Shown piece after piece: positions 54,091 through 63,806 of a stretch of 64,000 nucleotides of DNA (its first letter is position 1; each line of letters begins with the position of its first letter). The notes beneath the pieces were generated by a model. It was not told the DNA's origin. It searched no databases and was given only the letters and a program-made list of their open reading frames with translations. Source of the DNA: Balneicella halophila (GTDB lineage Bacteria > Bacteroidota > Bacteroidia > Bacteroidales > Balneicellaceae); NCBI RefSeq assembly GCF_003096835.1, contig NZ_QENZ01000003.1, positions 372,001 through 436,000 of the forward strand, in the 5' to 3' direction. The position numbers and the translations under genes were made by a program.

Positions 54091-56376
54091 ATGGCAAAGA
54101 ACCTGCTCATTGTAGAGTCTCCTGCGAAAGCAAAAACGATAGAGAAAATTCTTGGAAAAGATTTTATTGTAAAATCTAGTTTTGGTCACGTGCGTGACTT
54201 AGCAAAGAAGAACTTAGGAATTGATACTGAAAATGCATTTGAACCGAACTATGAAGTCTCAGCAGATAAAAAGAAGGTCGTTTCCGAATTGAAGAAGTTA
54301 GTAAAAGATGCAGAAGTTGTATGGCTTGCTACTGATGAAGACCGTGAAGGAGAAGCCATTGCCTGGCATTTGTACGAAGTGTTAAACCTACAGAAGAAAG
54401 AAACTAAGCGAATCGTATTTCATGAAATTACGAAAAATGCTATTCTAAATGCAGTAGAAAATCCTCGTGAAATAGATATAGATTTAGTTAACGCTCAACA
54501 AGCACGTCGGGTACTCGATCGCTTGGTGGGTTTCGAAGTTTCCCCAGTTCTTTGGAAAAAAGTAAAACCATCCCTGTCAGCTGGGAGGGTGCAGTCAGTA
54601 GCTGTGCGCCTTATTGTAGAGCGAGAGGAGGAAATAAAGAAATTCGAAAGAGAAGCATTTTATAAAGTATCAGGTGTTTTTGAAGTCGATGGTGAAAAAA
54701 TTAATGCGACTTTAAACAGTAGATTAAACGATGAAAAAGAAGCTAAAAAATTCTTAGAGGCGTGTATAGGGAAGAGTTTTACTGTTGATGCAGTCACTAA
54801 AAAACCATTAAAGAGAAGTCCATCTGCACCGTTTACTACTTCTACATTGCAACAGGAGGCAAGTAGAAAGTTAGGATTTTCTGTTTCTAGAACAATGTCC
54901 GTAGCGCAGAAGCTTTATGAAGCTGGTCATATTACTTATATGAGAACTGACTCTGTGAACCTTTCTAATGATGCTTTGTCTGAGATTGCCAATACCATTA
55001 AGTCCACAAAAGGTGAAGAATATCTTAAAGTAAGAAAATTCAAAACAAAAGATAAGTCTGCACAGGAAGCTCATGAAGCTATTCGTCCTACGAGTATCCA
55101 AAAAGAGAGCGTTGGTGGAGATGCTGGCCAGAAGCGATTGTATGATTTAATTTGGAAGCGTACCCTTGCAAGTCAGATGGCAGAGGCAAAGTTAGAAAAG
55201 ACTACTATAAATATAGAAGCTCCTGATAATAAGAAGTTTATAGCTACAGGAGAGGTGGTTTTATTTGATGGTTTCCTTTCTGTATATCGTGAATCTTCTG
55301 ATGATGAAACACCAAAAGAAATTGATGGATTGCTCCCCCCAGTAAAGCAGGGGATGGTATTGCCTCTACTAAAGGCAGAAGCTCTGCAAGGATTTACATT
55401 GCATCCACCTCGCTACAATGAAGCTTCGCTAGTTCGAAAGCTAGAGGAATTAGGGATTGGTCGTCCGTCAACCTATGCCCCAACGATTACTACAGTACAG
55501 ACTCGTGGCTATGTTGTTAAAGAAACGAGAGAAGGTGAGAAGGTAAAAACAGCTGTATTTACACTAGAAGATGAACATGTTAAAGAGTCATCGAAGACGA
55601 TAAATGTAGGGGCTGAGAAAAATAAATTATTCCCAACAGATATTGGTAAAGTTGTAACTGAATTTCTTTCGGAGAATTTTAATCAGATTATGGATTATAA
55701 TTTTACTGCAAAAGCTGAACAGGATTTTGATGAAATAGCAGAAGGAAAGATTGAATGGCAAAAAATGTTAGCTGATTTTTATAAACCATTTCATGAAAAT
55801 GTAGAAAATACTTTAGAACATGCTGAAAGAACTACTGGAGAACGAATGTTGGGCGAAGACCCTAAGACAGGAAAGCCTGTGAGTGCGCGTATTGGTCGTT
55901 ATGGACCTATGGTGCAATTAGGTTCAGCAGACGATGAAGAAAAGCCTAAGTTTGCAAGCTTGAAAAAAGGACAACAACTTGAGGATATAACTTTAGAAGA
56001 AGCTTTGGATTTGTTCAAATTGCCTCGAACATTAGGAGAGTACGAAGGGAAAGTTGTTACTGCAAATATTGGTCGTTTTGGCCCCTATGTTCGTCATGAT
56101 AGCAAATTTGTCTCTTTGAAAAAGGAACAAGACCCTATGGATATAAATCTAGAAGAATCCATAGAATTAATAGAGGCGAAGCGAAAAGCTGATAAAGAAA
56201 AAATCGTTAAAACTTTTGAAGAGGATAAAGACCTGCAAATCTTGAAAGGTCGTTATGGCATATATATTGCTTACAAAAAAAAGAATTACCGTATTCCTAA
56301 GGGTGTTGATGGAGCTAAACTAACCTATGAAGAATCTAAAGAAATTGTAGATAAGGCAGTTGCGAAGAAGAAATAG
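54091..56376 (+). CDS. topA: DNA topoisomerase I
   Basis: A 761-residue type IA topoisomerase: Toprim start NLLIVESPAKAKTIEKILG, metal-binding ATDEDREGEAIAWHL, and the active-site Tyr in ITYMRTDSVNLS. Classic zinc ribbons are absent; instead the C-terminus has three Topo-C repeats (SARIGRYGPMVQLG; TANIGRFGPYVRHD; ILKGRYGIYIAYKKKNYRI) and ends in basic residues. It relaxes negative supercoils. It stands alone, upstream of the gldKLMN operon on the same strand. Confidence 0.96.
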   Translation: MAKNLLIVESPAKAKTIEKILGKDFIVKSSFGHVRDLAKKNLGIDTENAFEPNYEVSADKKKVVSELKKLVKDAEVVWLATDEDREGEAIAWHLYEVLNLQKKETKRIVFHEITKNAILNAVENPREIDIDLVNAQQARRVLDRLVGFEVSPVLWKKVKPSLSAGRVQSVAVRLIVEREEEIKKFEREAFYKVSGVFEVDGEKINATLNSRLNDEKEAKKFLEACIGKSFTVDAVTKKPLKRSPSAPFTTSTLQQEASRKLGFSVSRTMSVAQKLYEAGHITYMRTDSVNLSNDALSEIANTIKSTKGEEYLKVRKFKTKDKSAQEAHEAIRPTSIQKESVGGDAGQKRLYDLIWKRTLASQMAEAKLEKTTINIEAPDNKKFIATGEVVLFDGFLSVYRESSDDETPKEIDGLLPPVKQGMVLPLLKAEALQGFTLHPPRYNEASLVRKLEELGIGRPSTYAPTITTVQTRGYVVKETREGEKVKTAVFTLEDEHVKESSKTINVGAEKNKLFPTDIGKVVTEFLSENFNQIMDYNFTAKAEQDFDEIAEGKIEWQKMLADFYKPFHENVENTLEHAERTTGERMLGEDPKTGKPVSARIGRYGPMVQLGSADDEEKPKFASLKKGQQLEDITLEEALDLFKLPRTLGEYEGKVVTANIGRFGPYVRHDSKFVSLKKEQDPMDINLEESIELIEAKRKADKEKIVKTFEEDKDLQILKGRYGIYIAYKKKNYRIPKGVDGAKLTYEESKEIVDKAVAKKK

Positions 56377-56424
56377 GAATTTTTGATTTTTATTTTTTAT
56401 GAAATGATATCCAAATAAATTTTG

Positions 56425-56432
56425 TAGTTTTG
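56425..56432 (+). promoter_or_regulatory. -7 box upstream of gldK
   Basis: TAGTTTTG fits TAnnTTTG and is 43 bases before the gldK ATG. No convincing -33 element. Confidence 0.45.
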
Positions 56433-56475
56433 CCTTATAATATGGCTTTTACTAAACTGAAGACACATTTTTAAT

Positions 56476-57828
56476 ATGAAATTTCGACATATTTTATTCA
56501 TTTTTTTATCACTTAGTTTATTCATCAGTTCTTGTGGTGGATTTGGAAGTAATAAGAGCGGGGAACTAAGAGGACAACGCAATAAAAAAAGAGGATGGGC
56601 AGAAAGCAAGCCCTACGGAATGGTAAAGGTAAAGGGAGCAAGTTTTGCAATGGGAATGAATGACGAAGACCCTTTTGGCGGACTGAATGCTAATACAATT
56701 CCTATTTCAGTAGAATCTTTTTGGATGGATGAAACTGAAATTACAAACGATGAATATAGACAATTCGTGCATTGGGTGATAGATTCTACAGCACGTACAA
56801 TGTTAGCAGAAACTGATGATCGCTTTCTTATTATGGAAGATGATAATGGCAATCCTATCGATCCACCAATTCTTAATTGGGATGAGGATATAGACTATGG
56901 AGACCCTGAAGTTCAGAGTGCTTTAGAGGAACTCTATTATCCACCGCAAGAGCGATTTGACGGCAAACGCAAAATTGATGTTCGTAAACTAAAATATGGC
57001 TGGGCTGATGTGGATTTACTTCAGGCAGCTTTTGTCAATTATAATGCAGAAGAAGGTAAATACGAAGGGTTTATATACGATAATGAGGGAAATTATCGAG
57101 AAGTAGAAGATCGTTCGGACTTTATTCTTTCAAGCGGTACCTATATCTATCCAGATACTTTAGTGTGGCTTAGAGATTTCACATACTCCTATAATGAGCC
57201 TATGGCTAAGCGGTATTTTTCACATCCAGGTTATGATGACTATCCTGTAGTTGGAGTAACGTGGAAACAAGCAGAAGCATTTTGTAAGTGGAGAACACAA
57301 TTACTTCAAAATTCAATAAAAGGAACAAAACGTCAAGATGTTTTTGAAGTCCAAGAGTTTCGTTTGCCTACTGAAGCAGAATGGGAATTGGCCGCAAGAG
57401 GTAAAATCAATTTAGGTATGTATCCTTGGGGAGGACCTTATACACGAAGCAATAAAGGTTGCTTTATGGCAAATTTTAAACCCTTGCGAGGCAACTACGC
57501 TGCTGATGGATTTACAATGACAGCGCCGGTCGGCTCATACAAACCCAATGATTATGGGCTAAATGATATGGCAGGGAATGTTGCAGAGTGGACATCTTCA
57601 GCCTACAGCGAAGTGGCTTATGATGTTGTTCATGATTTGAATCCAAACTATCAATACAATGCGATAGAAGGTGAAGACGATGCCATGAAAATGAAGGTGG
57701 TAAGAGGAGGTTCATGGAAAGATGTGAAAACATATCTGCAAGTAGGAACACGAACATACGAATATCAAGACGAACCCCGTTCGTACATAGGATTTAGATG
57801 TGTAAAAACTTATATTGGAAAAAATTAA
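56476..57828 (+). CDS. gldK: Type IX secretion lipoprotein GldK (PorK)
   Basis: A 450-residue lipoprotein (lipobox LFISSC, Cys20) with an FGE/SUMF1-type fold: MVKVKGASFAMGMNDED, VESFWMDETEITNDEYRQFV, FRLPTEAEWELAARG, MAGNVAEWTSSAY and VRGGSWKDV. In the type IX system GldK forms the periplasmic ring with GldN under the outer membrane and does not act as a formylglycine enzyme. First gene of the four-gene operon, 12 bases before gldL. Confidence 0.96.
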   Translation: MKFRHILFIFLSLSLFISSCGGFGSNKSGELRGQRNKKRGWAESKPYGMVKVKGASFAMGMNDEDPFGGLNANTIPISVESFWMDETEITNDEYRQFVHWVIDSTARTMLAETDDRFLIMEDDNGNPIDPPILNWDEDIDYGDPEVQSALEELYYPPQERFDGKRKIDVRKLKYGWADVDLLQAAFVNYNAEEGKYEGFIYDNEGNYREVEDRSDFILSSGTYIYPDTLVWLRDFTYSYNEPMAKRYFSHPGYDDYPVVGVTWKQAEAFCKWRTQLLQNSIKGTKRQDVFEVQEFRLPTEAEWELAARGKINLGMYPWGGPYTRSNKGCFMANFKPLRGNYAADGFTMTAPVGSYKPNDYGLNDMAGNVAEWTSSAYSEVAYDVVHDLNPNYQYNAIEGEDDAMKMKVVRGGSWKDVKTYLQVGTRTYEYQDEPRSYIGFRCVKTYIGKN

Positions 57829-57840
57829 TACTTTAAAAAT

Positions 57841-58671
57841 ATGACAGGTTTCTTTGGAACAAAAAAATGGAAGCGCCTATCACACATTATTTATAGTGTT
57901 GGAGCAGCAATCGTTATTTTAGGTGCTTTATTTAAACTGAATCACTATAGTTTTGGACCTTTTACTGGGGAAACAATGCTATTAGTAGGACTTGGAACAG
58001 AGGCAATTATTTTCTTTATCTCAGCATTTGAAACCCCACATAAAGAATATGATTGGAGTTTAGTATATCCTGAATTAGTTGGCTTAGAAGCTGGATCAGC
58101 GAGACCAAAATTGCAAACAAACACTGATGGTTTTGCGCAATTGAATGAACTTTTTGCCAGTGCCAATATAGACTCAGGCGTCATGGAAAAGCTGGGTGCC
58201 GGAATTAATAAACTGGAAGTAACAGCGTCTAGACTCAATGATATGTCTGATGCCTCTATTGCAACAAATAATTATGTTCAAAGCATGAATACTGCAACGG
58301 AAGCAGTTAAGTCTCTAGCAGAGAATCACAATTTAAATTTGGAGTCTTACAAAAAGATGTCTGAAACTTTTAATACTTCAATTTCTAAGATGGAGGAGAA
58401 CAGTGGAGAATATAACAACCAAATGAACTCATTCAATAAAAATCTGTCTTCACTCAACTCGATGTATGAGATACAATTAAAAGCTACTAAAGAGCGGTTA
58501 GACAACCAAGAAAGAGTAGGTAAAGGAATGAATGATGTGATGGAGAATCTTTCTGTAAGTCTTGAGAACTCTAAGAAATTCAAAGAACAATCAGATGAAT
58601 TAGCACAAAACCTAACCGCACTAAATAAAGTGTATGGAAATATGTTGAGTGCAATGAATGTAAGCAAGTAA
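57841..58671 (+). CDS. gldL: Type IX secretion motor membrane protein GldL (PorL)
   Basis: A 276-residue protein with two transmembrane helices in the first 65 residues and a long cytoplasmic coiled-coil tail. The helices hold charged residues Lys32, Glu54 and Glu64. Their spacing equals that of Lys27, Glu49 and Glu59 of Flavobacterium GldL, as I recall those positions, which are thought to carry protons. With GldM it converts the proton gradient into motion. 4 bases before gldM. Confidence 0.95.
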   Translation: MTGFFGTKKWKRLSHIIYSVGAAIVILGALFKLNHYSFGPFTGETMLLVGLGTEAIIFFISAFETPHKEYDWSLVYPELVGLEAGSARPKLQTNTDGFAQLNELFASANIDSGVMEKLGAGINKLEVTASRLNDMSDASIATNNYVQSMNTATEAVKSLAENHNLNLESYKKMSETFNTSISKMEENSGEYNNQMNSFNKNLSSLNSMYEIQLKATKERLDNQERVGKGMNDVMENLSVSLENSKKFKEQSDELAQNLTALNKVYGNMLSAMNVSK

Positions 58672-58675
58672 TAAT

Positions 58676-60202
58676 ATGGCAACAAGTAATTGTCCCGAAA
58701 CTCCTAGGCAGAAGATGATAGGTATGATGTACCTGGTATTGACTGCGATGTTAGCACTCAATGTTTCCAGCGAAGTACTTGACGCTTTTGCTAAAGTAGA
58801 TAAGGGATTACACAAGACCAATCAGGTCACAAAATTAAAGAATAAAGAAATCATTATGGCTTTGGAAAAAGCCTATAGTGACAATCCTGTTAAGGTAAAA
58901 CCTTTTCTAGAAAAGGCAAACCAAGTTACACGTGTTACGAGTGATATTATTGAAAATATTCGAAAAAATAAAGAAGATATAGTTAAATATAAAGACGGAG
59001 AAGATTTCGATATCCTGAATATTGAAAACAAGGGAAATAGAGAAGCTGCCGCTTTGGTTATGCTAAACAGTGGAAAAGCTACTGCATTAAAGAATGATGT
59101 GCATGACTATAGAGACCAATTACTTAATATGCTTACTAATGCACCTACATCTTTAAGAAACTCTATTGATGAGAATTTGACACTTTCTGATGTGAAGAAG
59201 AACGGTAAAACAATCTCTTGGGAGAAAGCAACCTTTGAAGAAATGCCTTTGATAAGCTCTGTGACTTTATTATCACAATTAGAGGCAAATGTTCGTAATG
59301 CTGAAACAGATGTACTGAATTATCTATCGCGCCAAGTTGATGCAGATTCATATAAAGTAACTGATGTCATTGCATCTATTACGGGACCTACAAATACCAT
59401 TTCTGGCAGTAATGTTACTTTTCAAATTTTTCCAACAGCCATAGATGCTACTCAAGAATTTGAAGGAGAAGTAAATGGAAAACCATTTAAATTGGAAGGT
59501 GGAAAATATGAATATTCATTCCCTGCTAATAGAGTAGGAACAACTTTAATTAAAGGGTTTATCAATATCCTGAGTCCATCTGGAGAGATTGAGAAGAAGG
59601 AATTTGAACATAAGTTAGAAGTATCCTCACCAAGTGCGGTGGTTTCTCCATCAGCAATGAATGTGTTTTATGCGGGAATTAAGAACCCGATTACTGTAAC
59701 AGCTGCAGGAGTTAAGCAATCAGATATCAGTATTAGCGTGGCTGGTGCTAGACATCAGCGGACTAATGATGGTTACGACATCACACCCACTGTGGCGCCA
59801 GGACAGAAAGTTAATATCACTGTTACTGTGAATGGAAAGAATATGGGGACTTCAGAATTTCGTGTGAAAAGTGTTCCCCCACCTACACCAATGGTAGGTA
59901 GTAAAAGAGGTGGTCGTGTCTCCATAGCCGAATTGAAAGCTAATGGCGGTGTTGATGCTATTTTAGAAAACTTTCCTTTTGATGGGTTGAAATATAAAAT
60001 CTCAGGATTTACTGTAACAACAACGGGTAAAGGAGGATTTTCCAATGAAATGAGAAGTAATAGTAGAAATTTTACTTCTGCCCAATTGAATGCGATTTCT
60101 TCAATGCGACAAGGCAGCCGTGTTATTATCGATGATATTGTTGCCGTTGGACCTGATGGAAAATCAAGGACACTGCCTTCTTTGGTTTTTAGAATTAGAT
60201 AA
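58676..60202 (+). CDS. gldM: Type IX secretion motor protein GldM (PorM)
   Basis: A 508-residue protein, the normal length for GldM. One transmembrane helix lies near the N-terminus (KMIGMMYLVLTAMLALNV), followed by a long periplasmic part of helical and beta-sandwich domains that spans the periplasm and contacts the GldKN ring. It couples the inner-membrane motor to the outer ring. 18 bases before gldN. Confidence 0.95.
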   Translation: MATSNCPETPRQKMIGMMYLVLTAMLALNVSSEVLDAFAKVDKGLHKTNQVTKLKNKEIIMALEKAYSDNPVKVKPFLEKANQVTRVTSDIIENIRKNKEDIVKYKDGEDFDILNIENKGNREAAALVMLNSGKATALKNDVHDYRDQLLNMLTNAPTSLRNSIDENLTLSDVKKNGKTISWEKATFEEMPLISSVTLLSQLEANVRNAETDVLNYLSRQVDADSYKVTDVIASITGPTNTISGSNVTFQIFPTAIDATQEFEGEVNGKPFKLEGGKYEYSFPANRVGTTLIKGFINILSPSGEIEKKEFEHKLEVSSPSAVVSPSAMNVFYAGIKNPITVTAAGVKQSDISISVAGARHQRTNDGYDITPTVAPGQKVNITVTVNGKNMGTSEFRVKSVPPPTPMVGSKRGGRVSIAELKANGGVDAILENFPFDGLKYKISGFTVTTTGKGGFSNEMRSNSRNFTSAQLNAISSMRQGSRVIIDDIVAVGPDGKSRTLPSLVFRIR

Positions 60203-60220
60203 TTTGAAAATAAAATTTGT

Positions 60221-61159
60221 ATGAAAAAGATATTAGCTGTTATATTATTCTTTGGAGTTGCCACTTCTATGCTGAGTGCGCAAGCAAATGCTCCATGGAA
60301 TACTAATAACTATAAAAAACTAATTCTTAATCCTAATAGTGCTTATACTAAAGATAATATTAAGAAGCGTAAGCCAGTAGTACTACCCCCTATTCGTGAG
60401 GCAGATGCTGTTTGGAGTAAGTTAGTTTGGCGTGTAATAGATGTAAGAGAAAAAATGAATCAGCATTTTTATTTTCCTCAATCGCCGACTACACAGCGTA
60501 AAAATTTGATGAATATCCTTTTAGAAGGCATTCAAAATCAAGGTTTAACTGCCTATGATGTCAATGATGATGAGTTTACCACGCCTATTTCTTATCAAGA
60601 TATTATGAAGAAGTTAGATGCTGGTGAGCAAACCATTCAGGTACGTAATCAGCTAACTGGTGAATTGGAAGAGCAGACTGTTGCTAGTCAAGGGACTGGA
60701 ACCTCAGAAGTACTTCAGTTTATGTTGAAAGAGCAGTGGTATTTTGATAAAAACAGTTCAAGACTACAAGTTAGAATTATCGGGATTTGCCCAATTCGTG
60801 TTTATGAGAAGCAAGCAGACTATGTACAACCGCTTGATGAAGATCCTGAATCAACGATTGCCTACGAGGACGAACTGCAAGATGCGAAGCTGAGGCAACA
60901 ATTATTCTGGGTGTATTTCAATGAAGCACGTCCGATTTTAGCTACGCAGGAAGCCTTTAATAGGAAGAATGATTCACATCGCTTATCTTATGATGATATA
61001 TTTATAAAACGTTATTTCAGCAGTTTTATTACGCAGTATAGTAATGTATATGATAATAGAGCTATTGCTGATTATACAACAGGTATAGATCAGATTATAG
61101 AATCAGAACGAATCAAAGAAGAAATTTTGAGATTTGAAAATGATCTCTGGGAGTACTAA
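60221..61159 (+). CDS. gldN: Type IX secretion ring protein GldN (PorN)
   Basis: A 312-residue periplasmic protein with a signal peptide (about 1-22, ending MLSAQ). The ADAVWSKLVWRVIDVREKMNQ and ICPIRVYEKQ segments are characteristic of GldN. It binds GldK to form the ring. It is the last gene of the operon and is followed by a terminator. Confidence 0.95.
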   Translation: MKKILAVILFFGVATSMLSAQANAPWNTNNYKKLILNPNSAYTKDNIKKRKPVVLPPIREADAVWSKLVWRVIDVREKMNQHFYFPQSPTTQRKNLMNILLEGIQNQGLTAYDVNDDEFTTPISYQDIMKKLDAGEQTIQVRNQLTGELEEQTVASQGTGTSEVLQFMLKEQWYFDKNSSRLQVRIIGICPIRVYEKQADYVQPLDEDPESTIAYEDELQDAKLRQQLFWVYFNEARPILATQEAFNRKNDSHRLSYDDIFIKRYFSSFITQYSNVYDNRAIADYTTGIDQIIESERIKEEILRFENDLWEY

Positions 61160-61185
61160 AAGACTTTTAACTATTAGAAAATCAG

Positions 61186-61217
61186 AATAGCGACTAGGCA
61201 GGTCGCTATTTTTTTTA
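61186..61217 (+). terminator. Terminator after gldN
   Basis: AATAGCGAC/GTCGCTATT (9 bp, 7-base loop) followed by eight T. Its T run runs directly into the ispG -7 box. Confidence 0.88.
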
Positions 61218-61223
61218 TCTTTG
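61216..61223 (+). promoter_or_regulatory. -7 box of ispG
   Basis: TATCTTTG fits TAnnTTTG, 20 bases before the ispG ATG. It begins inside the T tract of the gldN terminator. No -33 element is clear because that position lies in the hairpin. Confidence 0.5.
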
Positions 61224-61243
61224 CTTTGCATCAATGATTACTT

Positions 61244-63040
61244 ATGAAATACACAACTACACAAACTAAAGTCGGAGATATTCTTATTGGGGGAGACTCC
61301 CCTATCGTGATCCAATCTATGACTACCACCACTACCACTGATGTAGATGCTACTGTTGATGAAGCCATCCGTATTCACAAAGCAGGAGCCAAATTGGTAA
61401 GGATAACTGCTCAAGGTGTGAAAGAAGCAGAAGCTTTGAAAGATATTAAAGAAAAGCTGAAAGAAAGAGGCTACAATTTTCCGATTTCAGCTGATATTCA
61501 TTTTAATTATAAAGCCGCTTATACTGCAGCAAAATATGTGGATAAAGTGCGAATCAATCCAGGAAACTTTATCAAACATGGAAAAACTGAAAGTTTTGAG
61601 GAAGGAGTGGACAAGATCAAAGAGCGCTTTATTCCACTTTTGGATTTATTAAAAGAAAATCATGTAGCTCTACGTATTGGCGTCAATCATGGTTCTCTTT
61701 CTGAAAGGATGATGGTGAAATATGGGGATACCCCAAAAGGTATCGTTGCTTCATGTATGGAATATCTTAACATTTGCCGGGAGGAGAATTTTCACAATTT
61801 GGTGATTTCCATCAAATCGAGCAATACTGTTTTAATGATTAAAGCTGTTCGTCTATTAGTCACAGAGATGCGTAAAGCAGATATGGCTTATCCGTTACAC
61901 TTAGGCGTTACAGAAGCGGGAGAAGGTGAAGACGGTAGATTGAAATCAGCCGTTGGGACAGGTACTTTGCTCAACCAAGGAATAGGGGATACTATACGGG
62001 TGTCATTGACTGAGGATCCTGAATGCGAACCACCTGTAGCACAAAAATTAATCGACTTTACAGAGAAAGGCGACCTCTCAGAGAACCTCAAATTAGATTT
62101 TGAACCTAGAAAAATCCTAAAAAGAGGCGATTTTAGCAATGCTAATGCTCCTAGGGTGCTAGTTGATGCAAGAGGGAAGAAAAGCTTCTCTACAGAGGAT
62201 TTAGGCTATAAACATGGAGAAAAAGGAATTCGTGCCTGCGATTACGTTATCGTAGAAAAGTATAGTGATGACCTGCCAAAGACATTGAAACAAATAATTC
62301 CTATTGAGGAGTATGAAGAAGGTAAAGGATTTGCATTATATAATGAGGGAAATTACCAAAAAACTTCAGAAACTGAAGACCTATTCTTTATAGAAGTTGA
62401 TGTAGTAGAAAGCCTCGATATGGTCAACAAGCTAAACAATGATGATAGTATTGTGCTTATAGCAAAATTGAATGAGAACAAACCATTTCAAAAAATAGAA
62501 AATTTCTTTAAAGTGCTAAATAATCTTAATCTGCAATTACCAGTAGTTGTAAACTTACAGAGTACTGCAGATAGTTTAGAAGACCTACAAATACAGGCTG
62601 CAGCTAACTTAGGTAACAGCTTTGTTGATGGTTTAGCATCAGGAATTCTTTTAACAAATAGCAACTTGCCTCTGTCACACGTAAGGGAAACAGCATTTGG
62701 GGTGCTTCAAGCCTCACGTGCTCGCACAACTAAGACAGAGTTTATTTCCTGCCCTGGGTGCGGACGTACCTTGTTTAGTCTTCAAGAAGTTACGGCAAAA
62801 GTAAAAGCACACTTCAATCATCTGAATCATCTAAAAATCGGGGTGATGGGATGTATTGTGAATGGACCCGGGGAGATGGGTGATGCACACTATGGATACG
62901 TGGGAGCAGGACCAGGAAAAATAAATCTCTACAAAGGGACAGAGGTAATGAAACGAAACATCCCTTCAGGGAATGCTATTGAAGCACTAGAGGAATTAAT
63001 TAAAGAACATGGAGATTGGGTAGAGCCAAATGAATCTTAA
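61244..63040 (+). CDS. ispG: 4-hydroxy-3-methylbut-2-enyl diphosphate synthase (large IspG)
   Basis: A 598-residue IspG, of the long type with an extra domain between the TIM barrel (MTTTTTTDVDATV; ISADIHFNYKAA; GVTEAGEGEDG) and the cluster-binding domain. The iron-sulfur Cys are in SCPGCGRTLF and GVMGCIVNGPGEM. It carries out the next-to-last step of the non-mevalonate isoprenoid pathway. The stop overlaps the following gene by 11 bases. Confidence 0.96.
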   Translation: MKYTTTQTKVGDILIGGDSPIVIQSMTTTTTTDVDATVDEAIRIHKAGAKLVRITAQGVKEAEALKDIKEKLKERGYNFPISADIHFNYKAAYTAAKYVDKVRINPGNFIKHGKTESFEEGVDKIKERFIPLLDLLKENHVALRIGVNHGSLSERMMVKYGDTPKGIVASCMEYLNICREENFHNLVISIKSSNTVLMIKAVRLLVTEMRKADMAYPLHLGVTEAGEGEDGRLKSAVGTGTLLNQGIGDTIRVSLTEDPECEPPVAQKLIDFTEKGDLSENLKLDFEPRKILKRGDFSNANAPRVLVDARGKKSFSTEDLGYKHGEKGIRACDYVIVEKYSDDLPKTLKQIIPIEEYEEGKGFALYNEGNYQKTSETEDLFFIEVDVVESLDMVNKLNNDDSIVLIAKLNENKPFQKIENFFKVLNNLNLQLPVVVNLQSTADSLEDLQIQAAANLGNSFVDGLASGILLTNSNLPLSHVRETAFGVLQASRARTTKTEFISCPGCGRTLFSLQEVTAKVKAHFNHLNHLKIGVMGCIVNGPGEMGDAHYGYVGAGPGKINLYKGTEVMKRNIPSGNAIEALEELIKEHGDWVEPNES

Positions 63041-63734
63041 ACCGCATCAATATTGGGCTATTAATGTTACATTGTTTTTCCATGTAATTCTATTTTGGTT
63101 TCTTTTTTTTGTAGAAATGAGGAAGTCTGCAGAAAGATTAGAATATGAACTTGAATTGGCTCCAGAACCCAACAAAGAATCAGAGCTTGAAGAAAAAATT
63201 AAAATTGAAGAAAGAGCAGATGCTGAACTTAAAGAAATGATGACAAGTGAAGCATCGAAAAGACTAGTACGAGGAGAGCAAACGCACGAAGAAGTTACGA
63301 CAGAAGTCTTACAAGAAGAATTTGCAGAGCTCAAAAAAGAACAATTAAAAGTCTCGAAAGAGGAGAAACCCCAACTAACGTTTGAGAAAACACAAGATAC
63401 GATAGAGCGTAAAACAGAACAAAAGGAAGAAAGACAAACGATATTCTATGTTGGAAAAAGTCGGGTAGAATATTTTTTAGCAGAACGATATCGGGTCAAA
63501 TTACCTATACCTGTATATCAGTGTGAAGGAGGAGGTACGGTAGAGGTTGCTATTGCTGTAAATAGAAAGGGAGTAGTTGTAGGTGCTGAAGTCGTTAAAC
63601 ATCGTTCTCGTTCAGCATCTGATTGTATGCATGCAGCGGCGTTGCATGCAGCTTTGGCATCAGTATTTAGTGAACGACCAGAAGCTCCAGTATCACAACA
63701 AGGCAGAATTGTTTATAAATTCGCACCTCAATAA
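63030..63734 (+). CDS. TonB-like membrane-anchored protein
   Basis: A 234-residue protein with one membrane helix near the N-terminus (about 8-28, VTLFFHVILFWFLFFVEM), then about 120 residues of highly charged Glu/Lys sequence, then a compact C-terminal domain (about 150-234, GGTVEVAIAVNRKGVVVGAEVVKHRS) resembling TonB_C. The usual proline-rich linker is absent, so it is only a candidate energy transducer. It is coupled to ispG by overlap. Confidence 0.6.
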   Translation: MNLKPHQYWAINVTLFFHVILFWFLFFVEMRKSAERLEYELELAPEPNKESELEEKIKIEERADAELKEMMTSEASKRLVRGEQTHEEVTTEVLQEEFAELKKEQLKVSKEEKPQLTFEKTQDTIERKTEQKEERQTIFYVGKSRVEYFLAERYRVKLPIPVYQCEGGGTVEVAIAVNRKGVVVGAEVVKHRSRSASDCMHAAALHAALASVFSERPEAPVSQQGRIVYKFAPQ

Positions 63735-63806
63735 TGTTTTTTATAAATATCTTATAGGCAAGGTTTTTGTTTTACTTATAAAAGTTACATTTAAAAAATT
63801 TCAGAT

